64,000 nt of DNA, taken from NCBI RefSeq assembly GCF_029338355.1, contig NZ_CP119802.1, positions 496,001 to 560,000 of the forward strand, in the 5' to 3' direction. Position 1 is the first letter of the stretch, and each line of letters opens with the position of its first letter. Below the pieces are notes generated by a model, which had not been told where the DNA came from, did no database searches, and saw nothing but the letters and a program-made list of their open reading frames with translations. This DNA is from Halosegnis marinus. Its GTDB lineage: Archaea > Halobacteriota > Halobacteria > Halobacteriales > Haloarculaceae. This document shows, piece by piece, positions 17,491 to 24,738 of the stretch. The translations under genes and the position numbers were made by a program.

Positions 17491-18077
17491 GACTCCCGAC
17501 CCGGCGCGCCGACTGGCGACTGATGGCCCGCACCGGCCGGCTGGTGCTCACGGTTCCGGCGTACGCCGTCCTCGCCGCCGTCGCGGCCGTCGCCGCGCTG
17601 ACGCTGTTCGTGCTCTCGCTCAACCTCCCGCTGGCCGGATTCGCGCTCACCGCGGACCTCGCCGTCGGGGACCGAGTCACGCTCGTGCTCGGCCAGTTCC
17701 CGTTCGTCGGGCCGGCGTTCGGCCCCCTGCAGGCGACGCTGCTCGTCGCCGTCGCGGCGCTGACGGGCGTGGACGTGGCGATGGCGGCCTACCACTTCCG
17801 GGAACACGGCGTGACGATCCGCGAGGGCGGGACGGGCGCGGCCGGCGTCGTCCTCGGCACGCTCGGGGCCGGCTGTGCCGCCTGCGGCTCCGCGATACTC
17901 GTCGGCCTGCTCTCGCTCGTCGGCGTGTCGACCTCCCTGCTGTGGCTCCCGCTCGACGGGCTGGAGTTCGCGCTCGGCGCGCTGGTCGTGCTCGTCCTCT
18001 CCGTGTTCTGGCTCGCCGACGGGATGCGCGGCGGAGAGATCAACGGCTGTCCCGTCGACGTGCGCCCGCGAGTTTAA
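17487..18077 (+). CDS. Polytopic membrane protein with intramembrane CxxC
   Basis: A 196-residue protein if read from GTG 17487, which overlaps the upstream stop as GTGA. ATG 17523 is an alternative giving 184 residues. Four or five transmembrane helices are predicted. The fourth contains LGTLGAGCAACGSAILVGLL, with a CxxC between glycines inside a hydrophobic stretch. A further Cys lies near the C-terminus (NGCPVDV). Paired vicinal cysteines in a membrane helix next to a DsbA-like lipoprotein suggest an electron-transfer partner, functionally like DsbB, VKOR or CcdA but without clear similarity to any of them. The role is inference; the membrane topology and motif are seen directly. Confidence 0.72.
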   Translation: MRLPTRRADWRLMARTGRLVLTVPAYAVLAAVAAVAALTLFVLSLNLPLAGFALTADLAVGDRVTLVLGQFPFVGPAFGPLQATLLVAVAALTGVDVAMAAYHFREHGVTIREGGTGAAGVVLGTLGAGCAACGSAILVGLLSLVGVSTSLLWLPLDGLEFALGALVVLVLSVFWLADGMRGGEINGCPVDVRPRV

Positions 18078-18106
18078 GCGGTATCGCGGCGTAGCCCCGC
18101 CGACCC

Positions 18107-18517
18107 GTGGACGAGGAGGACGTCGGCTTCACGACCGCGAGCGACCTCCGCGAGGAGGCGAGCGAGCCGGCGGGCCCGGACTTCTCCGTCGACCACCCCG
18201 AGCGGACCCACCAGCGGTCGGGCGGGATGCGCTACGAGGGCGGCACCGTGTTCGTCCTCGCCGCGGACGGCGACCTCGCGGCCGCCGTCGAGGCCGTGCT
18301 CGCCGACGGCCCGTACCGCTACGGCGACTGGTTCGACCTCCCGATGCCGCTGTACCTCGTCCACGACGACGACACCGACGACACCTTCCGGGTCGCCGTC
18401 CGCGACGGCACCGTCGAACTCCACCCCCGCTCCGCGACCGGCCCCGAGGGACTGCGCGCCTTCTACGAGCGCCTCGCCGACCGGGTTGGGCGCGTCGAGG
18501 TGGACCGCAAACGGTGA
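18107..18517 (+). CDS. Haloarchaeal conserved protein of unknown function
   Basis: A 136-residue acidic soluble protein. It starts at GTG 18107, with a TTTAAG element about 30 bases upstream that overlaps the end of the preceding gene. The central part (RYEGGTVFVLAADGDLAAAV then WFDLPMPLYLVHDDDTDDTF) alternates strand and helix like a small alpha/beta domain. No catalytic or metal-binding pattern stands out. It lies 42 bases before the ornithine cyclodeaminase-type gene and may be co-transcribed with it. I do not recognise a named family. Confidence 0.68.
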   Translation: MDEEDVGFTTASDLREEASEPAGPDFSVDHPERTHQRSGGMRYEGGTVFVLAADGDLAAAVEAVLADGPYRYGDWFDLPMPLYLVHDDDTDDTFRVAVRDGTVELHPRSATGPEGLRAFYERLADRVGRVEVDRKR

Positions 18518-18559
18518 GGCGAGGGGAAGCGACTTGAGCGGGGGCCGCCACGCCCGAGT

Positions 18560-19786
18560 ATGACAGTCTCGCGCGTGGTCGAACTGGAGGGCCACATCAT
18601 CGACTCGGGGATGATGGGGTCGGCCTTCTCCATCGTGATGGACATGGGCGGCGAGTTCGACGTCGAGGAGTTCGAGGTCGGCCGCCGGAAGGACGAGCGC
18701 TCGTACGCCCGGATGCGCGTCAGCGCCGAGGACGAGGAGACGCTCCGCTCCATCCTCCACGAACTCCACCAGAACGGCGCGAACCCCGCGGACCCGGCGG
18801 ACGCGACTCTGACGCCCGCGCCCGACGACCAGGTGGTCCCGGAGGGGTTCTACTCCACGACGAACCACCCGACGGACGTACGCTACGAGGGCGAGTGGGT
18901 CGGCGTCGAGCGGATGGAGATGGACTGTGCGGTCGTCGTCGAGGACACCGACGACGGGCCGCGCGCCTACACGAAGGTGCTCAACGCCGTCGAGGCGGGC
19001 GACCGCATCGTCACCGGCGAGGGCGGCATCCGGGTCAAGCCCCCGGAGCGTCCGCGCAACGGCGGCGGCGCGTTCGGCTTCATGCGCGGCGGCGTCTCCT
19101 CCGAGCGCCCCTCGGAGACGACCATCCGGCAGGTCGCGGAGGCCATCGCGGAGACGAAGGCCGAGGGCGGCAACGTCCTCGTCGTCGCCGGCCCCGCGCT
19201 CATCCACACCGGGGCGCGCGAGGACCTCGCGCGACTGGTCCGCGAGGGATTCGTGGACGCGCTGTCGGCGGGCAACGGCTTCGCCGTCCACGACATCGAG
19301 CGCGACCTGTTCGGCACCTCGCTCGGGGTGAACACCGAGACGGCCGACCACGCGCGCAAGGGCCACAAACACCACATCTACACCATTTCCGAGGTCATCC
19401 GCGCGGGGAGCATCCCGGAGGCCGTCGAGCAGGGAGTGGTCGAGTCGGGCGTGATGTACCAGTGTATCGAGAACGACGTGCCCTACGTGCTCGCCGGGTC
19501 GATTCGCGACGACGGCCCGCTCCCGGACACTATCACCGACGCGGTGGAGGCGCAGAACGCCATCCGCGAGCAGGCGCACGACGCCGACATGGTGCTGATG
19601 CTCTCGACGCTCCTCCACTCGGTCGCCGTCGGCAACTGCCTCCCCTCGGACACGCGGGTCGTCTGCGTCGATATCAACCCCGCGACGGTCACCCAACTGC
19701 TCGACCGCGGGAGCGCACAGGCCGTCGGGATGGTGACCGACATCGGCACGTTCGTCCCGACGCTCGCCGACGAACTGCTCGGCTAG
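18560..19786 (+). CDS. TIGR00300/LOR-SDH family enzyme, probable archaeal ornithine cyclodeaminase
   Basis: A 408-residue protein matching the archaeal TIGR00300 family. It has an N-terminal LOR/SDH-type domain (about 1-100, RVVELEGHIIDSGMMGSAFS) and a C-terminal nucleotide-binding part. The latter contains VLVVAGPALIHTG, FVDALSAGNGFAVHDIE and a late Rossmann-like VCVDINPATVTQLLDRGSAQ. A methanogen member of this family converts ornithine to proline and ammonia. The same activity is likely here, giving this archaeon a proline route independent of ProABC. The arginine dihydrolase module found in cyanobacterial relatives is absent. Its TAG interlocks with the stop of the convergent small gene in a CTAG. 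Confidence 0.82.
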   Translation: MTVSRVVELEGHIIDSGMMGSAFSIVMDMGGEFDVEEFEVGRRKDERSYARMRVSAEDEETLRSILHELHQNGANPADPADATLTPAPDDQVVPEGFYSTTNHPTDVRYEGEWVGVERMEMDCAVVVEDTDDGPRAYTKVLNAVEAGDRIVTGEGGIRVKPPERPRNGGGAFGFMRGGVSSERPSETTIRQVAEAIAETKAEGGNVLVVAGPALIHTGAREDLARLVREGFVDALSAGNGFAVHDIERDLFGTSLGVNTETADHARKGHKHHIYTISEVIRAGSIPEAVEQGVVESGVMYQCIENDVPYVLAGSIRDDGPLPDTITDAVEAQNAIREQAHDADMVLMLSTLLHSVAVGNCLPSDTRVVCVDINPATVTQLLDRGSAQAVGMVTDIGTFVPTLADELLG

Positions 19787-20046
19787 ACGCCCGGGACGTT
19801 CTCGCGGTACGCCTCGACGTGTTCCTTCGTCTCGTCGAGCGCCGCGGCCGCCTCGTCGTCCGCGCCGTCGCGCAGTTCCACGAGCGCGTTCTCGATGCGC
19901 GCGAGGCGGCCGTGGTCGGGCCCGGTGTCGCGCTCCGCGAGCGAGCGCAGGCTGTCGGCGAGGGTTCGCGCGCGGTCCGTGTCGGCGACGCCGTCGGCGG
20001 CCCGGTCGAGGGCGTCGGCGGCGTCGCGGAGGTGCTCTCGGCTCAC
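19783..20046 (-). CDS. Small helical haloarchaeal protein (DUF7553-like)
   Basis: An 87-residue, highly acidic protein predicted to be a helical hairpin. It begins HLRDAADALDRAADGVAD and continues through ARIENALVELRDGADDEAAA. The pattern resembles the haloarchaeal DUF7553 group, small proteins often found near stress genes. It sits 39 bases downstream of the universal stress protein on the same strand and may be part of that operon. Function unknown. Confidence 0.68.
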   Translation of the reverse strand: MSREHLRDAADALDRAADGVADTDRARTLADSLRSLAERDTGPDHGRLARIENALVELRDGADDEAAAALDETKEHVEAYRENVPGV

Positions 20047-20085
20047 GGTCGGAGTCGGACGCCGGGGGAGAAAACGCTTGCCGCG

Positions 20086-20478
20086 TCAGTTCGGCTTGGT
20101 GAGCGGCACCGTCGCGACGGGCCGGTCGGTGTCGAGCAGCAGGTCCTGTGCGGTGGAGCCGAACAGCATCTTCCCGGTCGGGGAGCGCTTGCGGATGCCG
20201 ATGACGAGTTCGTCGGCGTCGTGGTCGCGGGCGAACTCCAGCATGTCCTCCTGCGGGCTGTTGCCGCGGATGAGCTGGTGCGTGTCGGCGCCGAGTTCGT
20301 CGGCGAGGACCCGCAGCGCCTCCTCGCCGGCGGCCACGTCCTCGTCGCTCGTGTCGTCGCCGCCGAACAGGGAGTTCACCGCGTACACCGTGTCGCCGTC
20401 GGTCAGTCGGCCCTTCACGTACGGGACGAGCGTCTCGCTCGTCTCCACGCTGTCGGTCCCGATGAGGAACGTCGTCAT
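20086..20478 (-). CDS. Universal stress protein, UspA family
   Basis: A 130-residue single-domain UspA protein. It begins MTTFLIGTDSVETSETLVPY. The ATP-binding signature occurs near the C-terminus as GIRKRSPTGKMLFGSTAQDL, matching the G-2x-G-9x-G(S/T) pattern of nucleotide-binding Usp proteins, and the chain ends RPVATVPL. A role in stress survival or regulation through ATP binding is expected; no specific partner is encoded alongside. The first gene of a likely two-gene unit with the helical protein downstream. Confidence 0.9.
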   Translation of the reverse strand: MTTFLIGTDSVETSETLVPYVKGRLTDGDTVYAVNSLFGGDDTSDEDVAAGEEALRVLADELGADTHQLIRGNSPQEDMLEFARDHDADELVIGIRKRSPTGKMLFGSTAQDLLLDTDRPVATVPLTKPN

Positions 20479-20583
20479 ACGGCACGAAATCTCACGCCCG
20501 GACGGTAAAAGTGTGGCTCCCGCGGCGAGGGGGCGCGCTCGCGGCGCGGCAACCGTTTTGTCCCCCGCGGTCGGGGGGCCTGT

Positions 20584-21936
20584 ATGCGATTCCTAGTCTG
20601 TTCGCTCGACGCCGCCCTGCTCGGTGACCTCGCGTGGCAGTTGACCCGCGAGGGCCACGACGTGAAGTACTACGTCGAGGCCGAGTCCGACCGCGAGATA
20701 GCCGACGGGTTCGTCGAGAAGACGGACGACTGGCGCGGCGAGGTCGAGTGGGCCGACACCGTCGTGTTCGACGACATCTGGGTCGGCTCCGACGTGGGGA
20801 CGGGTGCGCTCGCCGAGGAACTCCGCGCCGAGGGCCACGCGGTCGTCGGGGGGACGCCGGCCACCGACGAACTGGAGGCCGAGCGCGGCGCGGCGATGGA
20901 CCTGCTCGAAGCCCACGGCGTGGACACGATGCCCCACCGGGAGTTCACGGAGTTCGGGGCGGCCGTCGAGTACGTGGAGGCGAACCCCGCGCCGTACGTC
21001 ATCAAGCCGCTGGGCGAGGTGCAGAACGTCAAGCGCCTGCTGTACGTCGGGCGCGAGGACGACGGCGGCGACGTGGTGGACGTGTTGCGCGCCTACGAGA
21101 AGTCGTGGGGCCACCGGATGAAGGGGTTCCAGCTCCAGCGGCGCGTCGAGGGCGTCGAGGTGGCCGTCTGCGGCTTCTTCGACGGCGAGCGGTTCGTCGA
21201 GCCGATAAACTTCAACTTCGAGCACAAGAAGCTCTTCCCCGGCAACATCGGCCCCTCGACGGGCGAGATGGGGACCTCGCTGTTCTGGGCCGGGCGCAAC
21301 GAGCTGTTCCGGCGCACGCTCGGGAGCCTGGAGGGGTGGCTCGCCGAGGAGGGGTACGTCGGGAGCATCGACCTGAACTGCATCGTCAACGCCGAGGGGG
21401 CGTACCCGCTGGAGTTCACCCCGCGGTTCGGCTACCCGACCATCACCCTCCAGCAGGAGACGTTCGAGTGCGACACCGGCCGGTTCTTCCACGACCTCGC
21501 GCGGGGTAACGACCCCGACCTCGACGTGTACGAGGGGTACGCGGTCGGCGTCCGCGTCGTCCTCCCGCCGTTCCCGTTCGACGACGACGCGACGTACGAC
21601 GAGACCTCGCGGAACGCCCCGCTCGTCTTCGAGGGCGAGGTCGCGGGTCCGGACCCCGAACTCGTCACGACGGACGGGGTCGTCCCCGAGGGCGTCCACA
21701 TCGAGGACGCGAAGCGCGTCGCGGTCGAGGGGGGCCGGCAGTGGCGCGCCGCGGGCGAGTCGGGGATGCCGCTCGTCGTCACGGGCAAGGGCGAGACGAT
21801 GCGGGCGGCGCGCGAGCAGTGCTACGAGCGCGTCGGCCGCGTCGTGGTGCCGAACTGCTACTACCGCGACGACATCGGCGAACGGTGGGAGGCGGACGGC
21901 GACCGGCTGCTCGCGTGGGGGTATCTCGGCCCCTGA
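20584..21936 (+). CDS. PurD-like ATP-grasp enzyme
   Basis: A 450-residue protein related to phosphoribosylamine-glycine ligase. The N-terminal pre-ATP-grasp Rossmann part starts MRFLVCSLDAALLGDLAWQL. The ATP-grasp core contains PAPYVIKPLGEVQNVKRLLY, QRRVEGVEVAVCGFFDG, GYVGSIDLNCIVNAEGAYPL and EFTPRFGYPT, the last two contributing metal and ATP ligands. In true PurD the N-terminal 'VLVvGsGgREHAl' motif binds substrate. Here it is replaced, so the acceptor is probably not phosphoribosylamine. It stands alone, outside any purine operon. It may ligate an amino acid to another carboxylate. Family clear; substrate unknown. Confidence 0.8.
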   Translation: MRFLVCSLDAALLGDLAWQLTREGHDVKYYVEAESDREIADGFVEKTDDWRGEVEWADTVVFDDIWVGSDVGTGALAEELRAEGHAVVGGTPATDELEAERGAAMDLLEAHGVDTMPHREFTEFGAAVEYVEANPAPYVIKPLGEVQNVKRLLYVGREDDGGDVVDVLRAYEKSWGHRMKGFQLQRRVEGVEVAVCGFFDGERFVEPINFNFEHKKLFPGNIGPSTGEMGTSLFWAGRNELFRRTLGSLEGWLAEEGYVGSIDLNCIVNAEGAYPLEFTPRFGYPTITLQQETFECDTGRFFHDLARGNDPDLDVYEGYAVGVRVVLPPFPFDDDATYDETSRNAPLVFEGEVAGPDPELVTTDGVVPEGVHIEDAKRVAVEGGRQWRAAGESGMPLVVTGKGETMRAAREQCYERVGRVVVPNCYYRDDIGERWEADGDRLLAWGYLGP

Positions 21937-21985
21937 GCGGGGTCGGAATCGGTCGCACGCGGCGGTTTCCCGTCACGTCGCGGGA

Positions 21986-21994
21986 ACCTATAAG
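21986..21994 (+). promoter_or_regulatory. TATA-like promoter of crtB
   Basis: ACCTATAAG at 21986-21994 is a strong archaeal TATA match, about 33 bases before ATG 22025. Transcription would start roughly 5-10 bases upstream of the start codon. It lies in the 88-base gap after the PurD-like gene. Confidence 0.6.
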
Positions 21995-22024
21995 AAGTGC
22001 CCCCGCGTAGTATCGGACCAGCGA

Positions 22025-22975
22025 ATGGTTGACGAGTCCCAGCTGGCGGAGAGCAAGTCCATCCACAAGGCGACGGGGAAGACGTTCTACTACGCGACGC
22101 GGGTGCTGCCGAAGCGGGTGCGGGACGCGACGTACGTGCTGTACGCGTTCTTCCGGGTCGCCGACGAGGTCGTCGACGACGCGCAGGGGGTCGACGCCGA
22201 GGAGCAGCGCCGCCGGCTGGCCGAGATACGCGAGGCCGCGCTCGGCCGCACCGAGACGGACGACGCCGTGCTGGCGGCCTTCGCCGAGATGCGCGAGGCG
22301 TACGGCATCCCCGACGAGGAGGTGGAGACGTTCGTGGACGCGATGGCCGCCGACATCGACACCTCGCGGTACCACACGTACGACCAACTGCGCGAGTACA
22401 TGCGCGGCTCCGCCGCCGCCGTCGGCGTGATGATGACCTACGTGATGGACGGCGAGGAGACGGAGGTCGCCCTGCCGCACGCGACGACGCTCGGCGAGGC
22501 GTTCCAGATGACGAACTTCCTGCGCGACGTGGGCGAGGACATCGTGGAGCGCGACCGCGTCTACCTCCCCATCGAGACCCTGGAGGAGTTCGGCTCCGGG
22601 GTCGACGACATCCGCGCCCGCGAGCCGACCGACGGCTTCCGCCGTGCCGTCCAGTCCGAGCTCCACCGCACGGAGGAGCTGTACCGCGAAGGCGTGGCCG
22701 GCATCAAGTACCTCCCGAAGGACTGCCAGTTCGCGGTGCTGCTGTCGGCCGTGCTGTACGCCGACCACCACCGCCTCATCCGGGCGCGCGACTACGACAC
22801 GCTCACCGACACCCCGAGCCTCTCGACGGCCCGGAAGGTGTCGCTCTCGGTCCGCACGCGCTGGCACTGGCTGTGGAACAAGGACCCGGAGGCCGTGTTC
22901 GCGAAGGTGTCCGCCGTCCCGAGCGGGGACGCGCGCCGCCACGCCGAGCCCGGGGCGCCGAGTCCGGCACGCTGA
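22025..22975 (+). CDS. crtB: Phytoene synthase
   Basis: A 316-residue squalene/phytoene synthase-family enzyme that condenses two geranylgeranyl diphosphates to phytoene, the first committed step of carotenoid synthesis. Both aspartate-rich motifs are present: DEVVDD near residues 50-55 and NFLRDVGEDIVERDRVYLP near 165-183, which bind Mg-diphosphate. The opening KSIHKATGKTFYYATRVLP and GSAAAVGVMM are family hallmarks. It lies tail-to-tail with the cruF-lyeJ-crtD operon (7-base gap), so the bacterioruberin pathway is split over two convergent transcripts. The phytoene desaturase CrtI proper is not obvious in the window unless the 24739-26343 gene fills that role. Confidence 0.95.
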   Translation: MVDESQLAESKSIHKATGKTFYYATRVLPKRVRDATYVLYAFFRVADEVVDDAQGVDAEEQRRRLAEIREAALGRTETDDAVLAAFAEMREAYGIPDEEVETFVDAMAADIDTSRYHTYDQLREYMRGSAAAVGVMMTYVMDGEETEVALPHATTLGEAFQMTNFLRDVGEDIVERDRVYLPIETLEEFGSGVDDIRAREPTDGFRRAVQSELHRTEELYREGVAGIKYLPKDCQFAVLLSAVLYADHHRLIRARDYDTLTDTPSLSTARKVSLSVRTRWHWLWNKDPEAVFAKVSAVPSGDARRHAEPGAPSPAR

Positions 22976-22982
22976 CGGTTTC

Positions 22983-23870
22983 TCACTCCGCCCGCCGCCG
23001 CTCCAGCCACGGCGGCGGCGGCACGTCGAAGCGGTCCGTCCGCCACAGGCCGACCCCGAGCAGGGCCGCGAGCGCGACCGGCACCCACTGGCCGAAGTAG
23101 GCGTTGATGCCGCCCCACAGGATGACGAACGAGACGAGGTCGTCGAGCATGAACTCACAGCCGCGGAGCCGCGCGCGGAGCGCGTCCGCGTCGAACGCGC
23201 GGTCGAGCGTCACGACGGCGACCGTCGCGGAGAGCACCCACCCGGCGTAGTTCGACCACGGGACGCCGTAGAAGTCGCCGGTCGCGGTGTAGGGCCACGC
23301 GTCGAGCGCGACCCGGCCGAGTTCGTACTCCCAGAAGCCGAGCGCGACGGCGCCGGGGTCGAGCACGAGGTCCATCAGCAGGACCGTCCCGATGACGACC
23401 GGCACGCGCACGAGCGCGGAGCGCGACCCGAGGAGGAGCAGACACAGCAGGTAGGCGTTCACCACGAGCGGGAGGAAGAACACGGGGAGGCCGAGCGGCA
23501 CCTTGTCGAGCAGCATCGGCCCGAGGTCCACGCCGTACGCGAAGTAGCCGTACGGCAGGCCCGTGGTCGTCCCGACGTACTCGACGGCGTACGCGTACAG
23601 CGTGAGCAGGCCGATGCCGGCGGCGGCCCGGCGACCCACGACCGGGGCGACCCCCGCGACGAGCGGGAGGCGCATCACGAGCGTGCCGAACAGCACGAGC
23701 AGGGGGTTGAAGTTGAGGGGCGCGGGCAGCAGCGACTCGGCGCTGGCGACGAGCAGGACGGCCCCGAACAGCGGGAACACGACGGCGATGGTGAAGCGGT
23801 TCCCCGCCACGAGGTCGTCCAGCCGCGTCTCGACGGTCGTCCGGGAGACGGCCGTCTCGGACTCAGCCAT
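22983..23870 (-). CDS. cruF: Bisanhydrobacterioruberin hydratase (CruF-like)
   Basis: A 295-residue membrane protein with seven or eight predicted helices. It matches the haloarchaeal CruF family that hydrates the terminal double bonds of bisanhydrobacterioruberin to give bacterioruberin. Typical features are AVEYVGTTTGLPYGYFAYGV near 90-110, the conserved acidic/aromatic LVLDPGAVALGFWEYE, and YGVPWSNYAGWVL. It overlaps lyeJ by 8 bases (23863-23870) and is the last gene of the crtD-lyeJ-cruF operon, in the pathway-gene order known from other haloarchaea. Confidence 0.92.
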   Translation of the reverse strand: MAESETAVSRTTVETRLDDLVAGNRFTIAVVFPLFGAVLLVASAESLLPAPLNFNPLLVLFGTLVMRLPLVAGVAPVVGRRAAAGIGLLTLYAYAVEYVGTTTGLPYGYFAYGVDLGPMLLDKVPLGLPVFFLPLVVNAYLLCLLLLGSRSALVRVPVVIGTVLLMDLVLDPGAVALGFWEYELGRVALDAWPYTATGDFYGVPWSNYAGWVLSATVAVVTLDRAFDADALRARLRGCEFMLDDLVSFVILWGGINAYFGQWVPVALAALLGVGLWRTDRFDVPPPPWLERRRAE

Positions 23871-24738
23871 ACAGCATCACCCACAGCGCGCCGTTCGTCA
23901 GCACGGCGCCGGCGGCGGTGTTGACGACCGGGAACCACCAGTAGGCCCGGTCGACGGCCACGCCCGAGAGCGCGATGCCGGCGACGAACAGGGGGTAGAA
24001 GGCGAACACCGCGCCGAGGAACGGGTGGAGGAGGGCGAAGGCGGCCGCCGCGCCGGCCCACAGCAGGCCGCAGTAGGCGTACGTTCTCGACTCCCCGAGG
24101 CGGGTCGCGGTCGTCTCGATGCCCGCCTCGCGGTCGGGGTCGATGTCCGGTATCGCGGAGAAGGTGTGCATCGCCATCGCCCACAGCCAGCCGCCGGCGA
24201 CGGCGAGCGCGGGGGGCGCGACGCCCGACACGGCGGCGTAGGCGACGACGCCGGGCAGGACGTAGAGGCCGTTCGACAGCGAGTCCAGCAGCGGCTTCGT
24301 CTTGAACCGGAGCGGGGGCGCGGAGTACTCCGCGCCGAGGGCGAGGAAGCCGAGCATGGCGACGGCCCCGGCCGGGGGGAGGAAGGGGAGGAAGGCCAGC
24401 CCCGCGAGCGCCGTGACGGCGACGGCGACCGGGACGGTGCGGTCGCCGCGGTAGCGCACCTCGCGCTCCTCCTTCTTGGGGTTCGCGGCGTCCACGTCGC
24501 GGTCGAACACGTCGTTGACGCCGTAGAGGAAGACGTTCGCCGGCAGCAGGAAGTAGACGAACAGCGCGACGGCGAGCGGGCCGAACAGCTCCGCGGGCGA
24601 GTTCGCGGCGTACGCGACCCCGACGACGACCGGGCCGGCGAGGTAGAGCCAGAAGCGCGGCCGCGAGAGGCGGACCAGGTACCCCGTGCGCGTGTCGCGG
24701 GGGGGCAACAGCCGGTCGAGCAGGGGCGCGTCGCTCAT
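23863..24738 (-). CDS. lyeJ: Lycopene elongase / 1,2-hydratase (UbiA prenyltransferase)
   Basis: A 291-residue UbiA-superfamily membrane prenyltransferase with about eight helices. The first aspartate motif reads YGVNDVFDRDVDAANPKKEE near 75-95. A second (SAIPDIDPDREAGI, about 190-205) matches the second Asp-rich loop. It adds C5 units to both ends of lycopene en route to C50 bacterioruberin. It starts immediately after the crtD stop (ATG at 24738, stop ending at 24739) and overlaps cruF, so the three are translationally coupled. Confidence 0.93.
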   Translation of the reverse strand: MSDAPLLDRLLPPRDTRTGYLVRLSRPRFWLYLAGPVVVGVAYAANSPAELFGPLAVALFVYFLLPANVFLYGVNDVFDRDVDAANPKKEEREVRYRGDRTVPVAVAVTALAGLAFLPFLPPAGAVAMLGFLALGAEYSAPPLRFKTKPLLDSLSNGLYVLPGVVAYAAVSGVAPPALAVAGGWLWAMAMHTFSAIPDIDPDREAGIETTATRLGESRTYAYCGLLWAGAAAAFALLHPFLGAVFAFYPLFVAGIALSGVAVDRAYWWFPVVNTAAGAVLTNGALWVMLYG

